Assembly: GCA_002789615.1 (NCBI GenBank)
Contig: PFTO01000064.1
Location: 1-6,365 of the forward strand
Source: Acidobacteria bacterium CG_4_9_14_3_um_filter_49_7
Lineage (GTDB): Bacteria > Acidobacteriota > Holophagae > Thermotomaculales > Thermotomaculaceae
Direction of reading: 5' to 3'
DNA length: 6,365 bases
The position numbers and the translations under genes were made by a program. A model generated the notes under the pieces. It made no database searches. It was not told where the DNA came from and saw only the letters and a list, made by a program, of their open reading frames with translations. Positions 1 to 5,342 of the stretch are shown piece by piece. Positions within the stretch are counted from its first letter, which is position 1, and every line of letters begins with the position of its first letter.

Positions 1-814
1 GAGGATTGAATGCCAGGTTAAAATCCAGCCGCATGATGTCCCCTGGTGTTTCCTTCAGTTCGAGAAACCGCCCGGCACCGTAACTTTCTTTCCCGGAAGT
101 GGCATCCCGGAAAGGAATAAATAGCTCATGGTCATATTTACCTTTGAGATTCATTTTATACGCTGTTAGTTGGCAATTTTCTCCATTCACACTGAAGTGG
201 AGAACAGCATACCGGTAATATCCCTTCTCAAGATTCCGACTGGTCAGCATGGTGATTTTGTCCGGGTGTTGAATCCGTTCCACTTTCGCATTCAGAACAA
301 GGTCAGAGTTGGGTTCAAAATATCTCAAGTGTTGAAACTGAAGAAGCTCCGGCCTCTTGGAATCAAAGACAATTAGAATCAGGCGTTCTTTCCCTGTATA
401 GGCCTGAAGGGTATAGCTTCCGAAATGAAACAGCATTCCATCTTCAACCGCCTCGCTATTCACCGATTTTCCGTTTAATTCCACTGAAACATCGTCCGTC
501 AAACTTTTCCATGTCCAATTGCCGTCCACATTCGATACCTTGAGCACCGCATCTGCGGCTTTATCAGACATGTTAACGGCATGACTCCCCGGAACAAGGT
601 AGCAGATAATCCCCGCAGGCACACTCAACCTTCCGATTCCCGCCATGGGTGACACCGGATCATTTTTGAAATCGACATTTGTCTTTTCCCGCATCTTCAA
701 AAGATTCGCCGTCCAATCTGAAATTTCATTCCTTTTCAATGCGCCGCCGCTATTTGTGCAAGCCACAACAAACAATCCCGCAACAACTGTCGCCAGTATA
801 GTCAATTTCTTCAA
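1..814 (-). CDS. DUF1684 family lipoprotein, TTG start, C-terminus cut by window edge
   Basis: The reading frame stays open for 271 codons from a TTG at 814-812 to the left edge, where the gene continues. The start is supported by GGAGG six bases upstream and by an immediate lipoprotein signal: MKKLTILATVVAGLF, then VVAC with the lipidation cysteine at residue 19. The mature protein should be anchored to a membrane facing the periplasm. DUF1684 hallmarks (recalled from the family) are visible: an N-terminal region with FKNDPVSP at about 49-56, YFEPNSDL at 165-172, LFIPFRDATSGKESYGAGRF at 231-250, and LDFNLAFNP at 263-271, which normally leads into a short Pro/Cys-containing tail. Perhaps 15-30 residues are missing beyond the window. 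The biochemical role of DUF1684 is not established, and I infer none. It is divergent from sdaA, so it is a separate transcription unit. Family confidence is high; function is unknown. Confidence 0.88.
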   Translation of the reverse strand, partial: MKKLTILATVVAGLFVVACTNSGGALKRNEISDWTANLLKMREKTNVDFKNDPVSPMAGIGRLSVPAGIICYLVPGSHAVNMSDKAADAVLKVSNVDGNWTWKSLTDDVSVELNGKSVNSEAVEDGMLFHFGSYTLQAYTGKERLILIVFDSKRPELLQFQHLRYFEPNSDLVLNAKVERIQHPDKITMLTSRNLEKGYYRYAVLHFSVNGENCQLTAYKMNLKGKYDHELFIPFRDATSGKESYGAGRFLELKETPGDIMRLDFNLAFNP

Positions 815-820
815 AGTAAA

Positions 821-825
821 CCTCC
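821..825 (-). promoter_or_regulatory. Ribosome binding site deciding the TTG start
   Basis: On the minus strand GGAGG lies six bases before TTG 814-812. No ATG gives a comparable start, and the lipoprotein signal begins exactly at this TTG. This site therefore fixes the rare start codon. Confidence 0.75.
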
Positions 826-852
826 GTGTATTACCTGGTCGCACATAGAAAC

Positions 853-858
853 ATTCTA
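853..858 (-). promoter_or_regulatory. Possible -10 element for the DUF1684 lipoprotein gene
   Basis: TAGAAT on the minus strand matches the sigma-70 -10 consensus in five of six positions. It would give a 5' leader of about 30 bases before the TTG start. No convincing -35 is found 16-18 bases upstream, so this is only a candidate. Confidence 0.28.
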
Positions 859-887
859 CACCCATTTCCTCAGAGCATAAGAGTTTT

Positions 888-915
888 TTGTTAAATTGAC
901 TAAATACGATACAAT
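888..915 (+). promoter_or_regulatory. Candidate sigma-70 promoter for sdaA
   Basis: TTGTTA (888-893, four of six matches to TTGACA), a 16-bp spacer, and TACAAT (910-915, five of six matches to TATAAT). Transcription would start near 922, about 23 bases before the sdaA ATG. A TTGACT at 896-901 looks better as a -35 but has no -10 at the proper distance. Confidence 0.42.
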
Positions 916-944
916 GTCATCATCAGGATTTAAAGGAGAGTGCC

Positions 945-2165
945 ATGGAAAACATTCGGGAGCTATATCGAGTGGGGAATGGACCGTCCAGCAGCCACAC
1001 AATGGGTCCAACGAGGGCTGCCAGCACATTCAAACAACAATCCATGGGTGCCAGCTCCTTTCGTGTAACCCTGTATGGCAGCCTCGCCGCCACCGGCAAA
1101 GGCCACCTGACGGACGTGGCCATTACACAGGTATTGGCCCCTTCCCCGGTGGACATCCTCTGGAAGCCAGATGAAACTCTTCCGCTTCATCCAAACGGCA
1201 TGCGGTTCGAGGCATTGGACTCCGATGGAAATGCCATGGGGAATTGGGATACATACAGTGTTGGCGGCGGTGCAATCCGGGATGCCAAGAATTGGGAAAC
1301 AAAAATCAAACCGGTTTATCCCCTGTCCTCCATGGACAAGATTCTGACATGGTGTGAAGAAAACGGAAGCTCGCTCTGGGAATTTGTAGTTCAATCGGAA
1401 GGGACTGAAATCCTGACATTTCTGGAAACCATCTGGAAAGAAATGGAAACAACCCTTCGTCGGGGATTGAAAACCGAAGGACTGCTGCCCGGTACCTTAC
1501 ATCTTGCCAGAAAGGCCGCATCCTACCACATCAAAGCCATCAATGCCTCTCACGCGGTGCGGGTGATCGGCAGCGTATTTGCCTACGCGCTGGCAGTTTC
1601 TGAAGAAAACGCCGGGGGCGGCACCGTCGTCACAGCCCCTACCTGCGGGTCATCCGGCGTTCTCCCCGCAGCCTTGTACTATCTCCGGGAAGCCTATCAT
1701 TTTGATACCGAGCGGATTCTTCGTGCCCTTGCCACCGCCGGGCTTATTGGAAATCTGGTGAAGAAAAATGCGTCCATTTCCGGCGCGGAAGTGGGATGTC
1801 AGGGAGAAATTGGCACCGCCTGCGCCATGGCGTCTGCTGCGGCCGCCCAGCTTCTCGGCGGGACAGTCCCCCAAATAGAATATGCCGCCGAAATGGGGAT
1901 GGAACACCACCTGGGCCTCACCTGCGACCCCGTGGAAGGCTACGTCCAGATTCCCTGCATCGAACGAAATGCCGTCGCAGCCGGTCGTGCCCTGCATTGC
2001 TCCACATTTGCCCTCTTCTCCGACGGCCATCACCGGATCAGTTTTGATGAAGTGGTGACCACCATGCGTGAAACAGGTCTCGATATGGGAAGTTGTTACA
2101 AAGAAACAGCCCGTTCAGGCCTTGCCCGCCACTGGCTGGATAGTGAGTCAGCCCGGAAGGGCTGA
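945..2165 (+). CDS. sdaA: L-serine ammonia-lyase (L-serine dehydratase), single chain, 4Fe-4S type
   Basis: Converts L-serine to pyruvate and ammonia in the cytoplasm using a [4Fe-4S] cluster as Lewis acid. The 406-residue chain has the fused beta-then-alpha order. The beta part (about 1-150) begins with the family signature VGNGPSSSHTMGPTRAA near residues 10-26. The alpha part (about 155-395) contains TAPTCGSSGVLPAA (230-243), AEVGCQGEIGTACAMASAAA (281-300) and GLTCDPVEGYVQIPCIERN (324-342). Cluster ligands are predicted to be C285, C327 and C338. Their 42- and 11-residue spacing equals that of the three ligands I recall for the Legionella enzyme (C343, C385, C396). The chain is about 50 residues shorter than E. 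coli SdaA. It ends in SESARKG without the C-terminal cysteine that plugs the active site in the E. coli/Legionella type. AAGGAG sits six bases before the ATG. The gene stands alone between two intergenic regions. Assignment is very secure. Confidence 0.96.
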   Translation: MENIRELYRVGNGPSSSHTMGPTRAASTFKQQSMGASSFRVTLYGSLAATGKGHLTDVAITQVLAPSPVDILWKPDETLPLHPNGMRFEALDSDGNAMGNWDTYSVGGGAIRDAKNWETKIKPVYPLSSMDKILTWCEENGSSLWEFVVQSEGTEILTFLETIWKEMETTLRRGLKTEGLLPGTLHLARKAASYHIKAINASHAVRVIGSVFAYALAVSEENAGGGTVVTAPTCGSSGVLPAALYYLREAYHFDTERILRALATAGLIGNLVKKNASISGAEVGCQGEIGTACAMASAAAAQLLGGTVPQIEYAAEMGMEHHLGLTCDPVEGYVQIPCIERNAVAAGRALHCSTFALFSDGHHRISFDEVVTTMRETGLDMGSCYKETARSGLARHWLDSESARKG

Positions 2166-2199
2166 CAGGAGCTCCTGCGGCGCATTTGTTTCGTTTTTT
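2147..2199 (+). terminator. Tandem hairpins over the sdaA stop codon, then a T-rich stretch: possible terminator
   Basis: GTCAGCCC (2147-2154), loop GGAA, and GGGCTGAC (2159-2166) form a perfect 8-bp stem containing the sdaA TGA. It is followed directly by the perfect 12-base palindrome CAGGAGCTCCTG (2166-2177), which shares base 2166. A T-rich tract with six consecutive T at 2194-2199 comes 17 bases later. The T-run is too far from either stem for a textbook intrinsic terminator. The structure may instead protect the mRNA 3' end or assist termination. Confidence 0.4.
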
Positions 2200-2374
2200 G
2201 TGTTCTGATCGGAAAGAGACAGGAGATTGTAGAGGGCGACGGGTGGGCGCCGGTGGCGCAGTGATCTGTGAATCGTAACTTGCAAGGGGAAAGGACAGGG
2301 AACAGGCACATTTGCAACTCTCTGATTCTTCTGACCTCCTACTTCTAAGTCCTCACGTACTTTCACGGTCTTAC

Positions 2375-2398
2375 CTCTACTCCTACCCCTACACCAAC
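2375..2398. repeat. Degenerate hexamer direct repeat (NYCTAC type)
   Basis: Four consecutive 6-base units: CTCTAC, TCCTAC, CCCTAC and a degenerate ACCAAC. The first three differ only in their first three bases. The tract lies wholly in noncoding DNA. Confidence 0.5.
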
Positions 2399-2528
2399 TC
2401 AGCAGAGTGATAGGAGAAGCGCCCTTTCGGACGCGTGCATAATGAATGGTGGATGGTTAAGAGCTGTAAGAGTGAAAGGAACGGGACAACAGCCTTTGAC
2501 TTAACACTTTGCACGCCACTTCCGGTCA

Positions 2529-2549
2529 GAACACGGAACACAGAACACT
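2529..2549. repeat. Three tandem heptamers GAACACN
   Basis: GAACACG, GAACACA and GAACACT follow each other without gaps. The first six bases are identical and only the seventh varies. The tract is about 100 bp upstream of the buk start codon. Confidence 0.65.
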
Positions 2550-2584
2550 TCTTTTCTTCCTCAACCTTGCCTTCTATTCAAACT

Positions 2585-2605
2585 TACGCCTGCAATGCAG
2601 GCGTA
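2585..2605. repeat. Perfect 21-bp inverted repeat upstream of buk
   Basis: TACGCCTGCA and TGCAGGCGTA are perfect reverse complements around a single central A (2595). The repeat sits 46 bases before the buk ATG and 31 bases before its Shine-Dalgarno sequence. It could be a regulator's operator, or in RNA an 8-bp stem with a five-base loop. A weak extended -10-like TG-T-TACACT follows at 2608-2616, which would put the palindrome at or just upstream of the polymerase site. No T-run follows, so it is not an intrinsic terminator. Confidence 0.6.
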
Positions 2606-2636
2606 TATGTTACACTTTCTCTGCTGGATTATTTTC

Positions 2637-2642
2637 AGGAGG
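2637..2642 (+). promoter_or_regulatory. Ribosome binding site of buk
   Basis: AGGAGG lies nine bases before ATG 2652. It selects that start over the in-frame ATG at 2595, which lies inside a palindrome, has no ribosome site, and would add 19 residues not seen in the family. Confidence 0.8.
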
Positions 2643-2651
2643 CAGGTTCAG

Positions 2652-3722
2652 ATGCAGGATGTTATTTTTGTTATAAATCCCGGGTCAACCTCGACAAAAT
2701 ACGGGGTTTTTTCTGAAACCGGTGCGATATTGGAAGAGTCTGTCGATCACGATGTAGATTCATTGAAACAGTTTGAAAAGGCCACGGATCAATTTGATCT
2801 GCGATATACGGCAGTCATGAAAGCGGTGGAAAGGCATTTTGACCCGGAAAAACAGTGCCTTGTGGCAGTTGTGGGACGGGGTGGACCCCTGAAACCCCTT
2901 GACGGCGGTGTGTACCGGATCAACGAGAAAATGCTGTCCGATTATAAATCCTGCCGGTTTGCGAACCACGCAAGCAATATGGGTTCCATGATTGCCGCAA
3001 AGCTTGCGGCACAATGGTCAGTTCCGTCATTCATTGCCGATCCGGTTACAGTGGACAATTTCTGGGATGTGTCCCGAATTTCAGGTTTTCCGGGGATCAA
3101 AAGGAAATGCCGGTCCCACGCCTTGAATATTCGCGCCACGGCCCGTCGTCACGCAGAATCCATTGGAAAAACTCTGGTAGATGTCAATTATGTTGTCGCT
3201 CATATCGGTGGTGGAATTTCCATCTGCGCGCTGGAAGGCGGTGAGATTCGGGATGTTAACGATGGGCTACTTGGTGAAGGGCCCTTCTCTCCTCAGAGGG
3301 CTGGGGTATTGCCGTTGAATGGGGTAATTGACCTGTGTTTTTCCGCTAAGCCGAAGAACGAGATTGAACGTGATTTCTCCATCAACAGCGGATTCCAGGG
3401 CTATCTCGGTACATCTAACCTCCGGGAAGTGATTGAGAAGATGAAGGATGGAGACAAGGAGGCCGACCTTGTGTATCGTGCCTTTGTTTTTCAGGTAGCA
3501 AAGGAAATCGGCAGGGAAGCGGCCGCCCTGAAAGGAAATTTTGAGGCAGTGCTCATTACAGGCGGTATTGCCTATTCTGACGTGTTTATTGAGGATTTAA
3601 AGGAATATATCGGGTTTCTTGGAACCATTGCAGTGTTTCCGGGAGAAGGCGAAATGCAGGCTCTGGGAGAAGCTGGATTCCTGGCTCTTTCCGGCACGGT
3701 ACCAATTAAAGAATATAGTTGA
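2652..3722 (+). CDS. buk: Butyrate kinase (possibly branched-chain carboxylic acid kinase)
   Basis: Catalyses butyryl phosphate + ADP = butyrate + ATP, the ATP-yielding last step of butyrate or branched-chain acid fermentation in the cytoplasm. Starting at 2652 the protein has 356 residues, the normal length for Buk. It belongs to the acetate/butyrate kinase group of the ASKHA fold. Visible motifs: NPGSTSTK (9-16, first phosphate loop), VGRGG (74-78), HASNMG (106-111), DPVTVD (130-135), HIGGGIS (184-190), DGLLGEGPFSPQRAG (204-218), YLGT (251-254) and ITGGIAYSD (302-310, adenosine region). PGEGEMQALGEAG (330-342) matches the family's C-terminal signature. It is the first gene of a three-gene operon, and its stop codon overlaps the next ribosome site (TGAGG). 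Having buk first, before ptb, reverses the ptb-buk order familiar from clostridia. Preference between butyrate, isobutyrate and isovalerate cannot be read from the sequence. Confidence 0.95.
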   Translation: MQDVIFVINPGSTSTKYGVFSETGAILEESVDHDVDSLKQFEKATDQFDLRYTAVMKAVERHFDPEKQCLVAVVGRGGPLKPLDGGVYRINEKMLSDYKSCRFANHASNMGSMIAAKLAAQWSVPSFIADPVTVDNFWDVSRISGFPGIKRKCRSHALNIRATARRHAESIGKTLVDVNYVVAHIGGGISICALEGGEIRDVNDGLLGEGPFSPQRAGVLPLNGVIDLCFSAKPKNEIERDFSINSGFQGYLGTSNLREVIEKMKDGDKEADLVYRAFVFQVAKEIGREAAALKGNFEAVLITGGIAYSDVFIEDLKEYIGFLGTIAVFPGEGEMQALGEAGFLALSGTVPIKEYS

Positions 3723-3729
3723 GGCGATT

Positions 3730-4578
3730 ATGATCATAAGCGCACAGGAAATACTGGACGGTGCCAGAAGGCAGACCGGCAATAAAACGGTTGCCGTTGC
3801 CATGGCAAATGACGCTTCCGTTCTTCAGGCAGTTGTCGAGGCGGAAAATGATGGTTTGATTCATGCTATTCTGGTGGGCGATGCGGCAGAGATGAGAGAA
3901 ATCTCGCATGATGGCGGGTTTTCCCTGGATGGCATGGAAATCATCGACGAAAAAGACCCCAAAAAGGGATGTGAACTGGCGGTGGGACTTGCGGCAGATG
4001 GGAAAGCCCAGTTCTTGATGAAGGGATTTGTGAAGACCGCTGTCCTGCTCAAAGCCCTCCTGTCAAGGCCCGAATTGAAAGCCCGGGACGTGATGAGCCA
4101 CGTGGCCGTCGTTGACATTCCGGGACGGGACCGTCTGCTCTTTTTCACAGACGGCGGCATGATTCCCAAACCAAACTCCGGACAGAAAGAAGCCATCTGC
4201 AGGAATATGGTGGACCTGGCGGATGCGCTGGAGGTTTCTCCTTTTCGTTTTGGATTTCTGGCTCCATATGCGGATGAAGAATCTCCAGAACATGAAGAAA
4301 TCTGCAAACGCCTTGGCGATCTGGGGGAAAATCTCCATCCTCTTCCCTCCGTAACAGCAGAATATGCATTTCGTCAACTGGATGGCCTTGTAGCCACTGT
4401 TATTGAAGAATGCAATACGATCATAAAAGGGTTGACGCTATACACGGACACGATTTTCTCCGGTCTAATCATGGGTGCTACCGTACCGGTATGTCTCGTG
4501 TCCCGGTCCGACTCCGCGACAAACAAGAAAGCCTCACTGGCTCTGGGCGTATTGTATGCCGGGGGAGGTAGAAGATGA
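3730..4578 (+). CDS. ptb: Phosphate butyryltransferase-like protein, first copy, with shortened middle region
   Basis: A phosphotransacylase of the PTA/PTB family, expected to turn acyl-CoA plus phosphate into acyl phosphate for the kinase just upstream. ATG 3730 is chosen over an upstream in-frame ATG at 3619 inside buk. TGAGG, overlapping the buk stop, lies five bases before 3730, and MIISAQEILDGAR resembles family N-termini. Of 282 residues, these parts fit: AVAMANDASVLQAVVEAE (22-39), ILVGDA (47-52), FLMKGFVKTAVLLKALL (95-111), MSHVAVVDIPGRDRLLFFTD (122-141) and PVCLVSRSDSATNK (253-266). That last segment carries the Ser-Arg pair (S258, R259) equivalent to catalytic residues of Pta. The block about 175-215 is shortened and lacks the usual (V/I)DGPL-x-x-D motif, and VIEECN (224-229) replaces the usual DIEAGN. 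It may be active alone or only with the next gene product. Family certain, exact substrate not. Confidence 0.88.
   Translation: MIISAQEILDGARRQTGNKTVAVAMANDASVLQAVVEAENDGLIHAILVGDAAEMREISHDGGFSLDGMEIIDEKDPKKGCELAVGLAADGKAQFLMKGFVKTAVLLKALLSRPELKARDVMSHVAVVDIPGRDRLLFFTDGGMIPKPNSGQKEAICRNMVDLADALEVSPFRFGFLAPYADEESPEHEEICKRLGDLGENLHPLPSVTAEYAFRQLDGLVATVIEECNTIIKGLTLYTDTIFSGLIMGATVPVCLVSRSDSATNKKASLALGVLYAGGGRR
4564..4568 (+). promoter_or_regulatory. Ribosome binding site of the second ptb-like gene, inside the first
   Basis: GGAGG lies six bases before ATG 4575, within the last codons of the upstream gene. With the ATGA stop/start overlap at 4575-4578 this points to translational coupling, and so to matched amounts of the two proteins. 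Confidence 0.75.
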
Positions 4579-5327
4579 TTGCCATAACAGGAACCCATTG
4601 CAGACTCCCTGTCAAGGGACAGGAAATGAGTTCGGTAATCGCATTTGAGTCATTCTATTCAGGGAAGGTTCAGGATGTGATTATTAATGAGGCTGAATCC
4701 GCCGCAACTTTCCGGGAATTGCGGCAAATCGCAAAAAATATGAAGCGCACCTTCTCCCATGTGGCCATTCTCCAGCTCAACAACCGCTCTCTTCTTTTCA
4801 CCGACAGCTTTGTCCATCCGGAACCGGACATCTCCACGCTATCCAGGATCGTTGGCAATTCGGCCTTCGTGGCTGGAAAAATGGGAATCGACTCACCGAA
4901 GATTTCTATTTTGTCCGCTGTAGAAGTAGTATCGCTCCAGATGGAATCAGCTGTTCCCGCTGCCGTCATGGAGGCCATGGGGTCCAGAAAGCAGTTTGGC
5001 CCCAATGTTCGCGTGGAAGGCCCACTGTCCATGGACGTATCACTCTCACCGGAAGCTGCGGCGGAAAAGCACGTGAACACTGTAGTAGCGGGCAAAGCAG
5101 ATGTTCTGGTGGGCCATCGCGCCACCATTGCCCAGGGGATTTTCAAGACATTGAGGCTGTTCGCGAAACCCCAGTCTCTCATTTCGGTAGTTACCGATGG
5201 GAAGAATCTTTTCCCTATGCCGCTGAAAATCATGTCACCGGAAGATATTCGAATCACGTTGAATTTCTGCAATGTGACCGATTGGCAAGAATGGGCCATC
5301 CAGACTGATGGCCCTGTTTCTCAATAA
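4575..5327 (+). CDS. Phosphotransbutyrylase-like protein, second copy, lacking N-terminal half-domain and Ser-Arg motif
   Basis: 250 residues, clearly of the PTA/PTB family but reduced. Recognisable parts: FSHVAILQLNNRSLLFTD (60-77), SPKISILSAVEVVSLQMESA (107-126), VEGPLSMDVSLSPEAA (147-162, the conserved DGPL-D block with E for the first D) and VAGKADVLVGHRATIAQGIF (171-190). About 60 residues before SHVA replace the roughly 120 of normal family members, with no MKG-type segment. At the other end the usual G-A-x-x-P-x-x-x-(T/S)SR-x-D-S segment is absent. In its place stands VVTDGKNLFPMPLK (205-218) and an unfamiliar tail. Loss of the catalytic Arg equivalent suggests it is not an independent enzyme. 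The ATGA overlap and internal GGAGG indicate coupling to the upstream copy. There is no internal stop or frameshift, so it seems maintained. An alternative start at 4626 is possible but has a poorer ribosome site. Best guess: partner subunit of the upstream protein. Confidence 0.78.
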   Translation: MIAITGTHCRLPVKGQEMSSVIAFESFYSGKVQDVIINEAESAATFRELRQIAKNMKRTFSHVAILQLNNRSLLFTDSFVHPEPDISTLSRIVGNSAFVAGKMGIDSPKISILSAVEVVSLQMESAVPAAVMEAMGSRKQFGPNVRVEGPLSMDVSLSPEAAAEKHVNTVVAGKADVLVGHRATIAQGIFKTLRLFAKPQSLISVVTDGKNLFPMPLKIMSPEDIRITLNFCNVTDWQEWAIQTDGPVSQ

Positions 5328-5342
5328 AAAAACAGCAGGGCC
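5310..5342. terminator. Stem-loop at the convergent gene junction
   Basis: GGCCCTG (5310-5316) and CAGGGCC (5336-5342) are reverse complements. The inner TTT/AAA and a repeated CAG allow a longer stem with a three-base bulge. The loop contains seven A (5326-5332), which read as T on the minus strand. The structure spans both stop codons and could act for both convergent units. No T-run follows the complete stem on either strand, so it is not a canonical intrinsic terminator. Confidence 0.35.

Larger units (their letters stand above)
2166..2651. other. 486-bp gene-free region with degenerate short-word repeats
   Basis: No reading frame here has a recognisable product or a supported start. The composition is irregular and repetitive. 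GGACAG/GGAACAG words occur near 2293-2306. A pyrimidine-rich stretch with CTCCTAC, TTCTAAG and TCCTCAC words lies at about 2336-2356. Hexamers CTCTAC-TCCTAC-CCCTAC-ACCAAC run over 2375-2398. Three GAACACN heptamers are at 2529-2549. A small GC-rich hairpin GCGCC-GGT-GGCGC sits at 2247-2259 with no T-run after it. The region ends with the 21-bp palindrome and leader of buk. I see no tRNA, riboswitch or convincing -35/-10 pair, so the buk promoter could not be placed. Confidence 0.6.

Noticed and set aside
896..924. TTGACT at 896-901 as the -35 of the sdaA promoter.
   Set aside because: No -10-like hexamer lies 16-18 bp downstream. TTGTTA/TACAAT is the better pair.
2247..2259. GC-rich hairpin GCGCC-GGT-GGCGC as an intrinsic terminator.
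   Set aside because: The stem is only five pairs and no T-run follows on either strand.
2281..2366. Minus-strand frame beginning with V/M-KVREDLEV, reminiscent of the start of four-helix-bundle (23S rRNA intervening sequence) proteins.
   Set aside because: The similarity stops after nine residues, no Trp follows as in that family, and the rest is low-complexity sequence through the repeat-rich gap. It has no supported start or further motif.
2496..2524. TTGACT at 2496-2501 as a buk promoter -35.
   Set aside because: The bases 16-18 bp downstream (around CTTCCG) do not resemble a -10.
2595..2651. In-frame N-terminal extension of butyrate kinase from ATG 2595 (19 extra residues).
   Set aside because: The ATG lies in a palindrome without a ribosome site. 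AGGAGG and the family N-terminus both support ATG 2652.
3619..3729. N-terminal extension of the first ptb gene from ATG 3619, inside buk.
   Set aside because: It would overlap the buk C-terminus in another frame. ATG 3730 has a well-spaced TGAGG and the expected N-terminus.
4670..5299. Long 209-codon minus-strand open frame opposite the second ptb-like gene.
   Set aside because: Its product is Ser/Thr-rich with no family resemblance and no ribosome site. The plus strand in the same region encodes clear PTA/PTB motifs, so this is a shadow frame.
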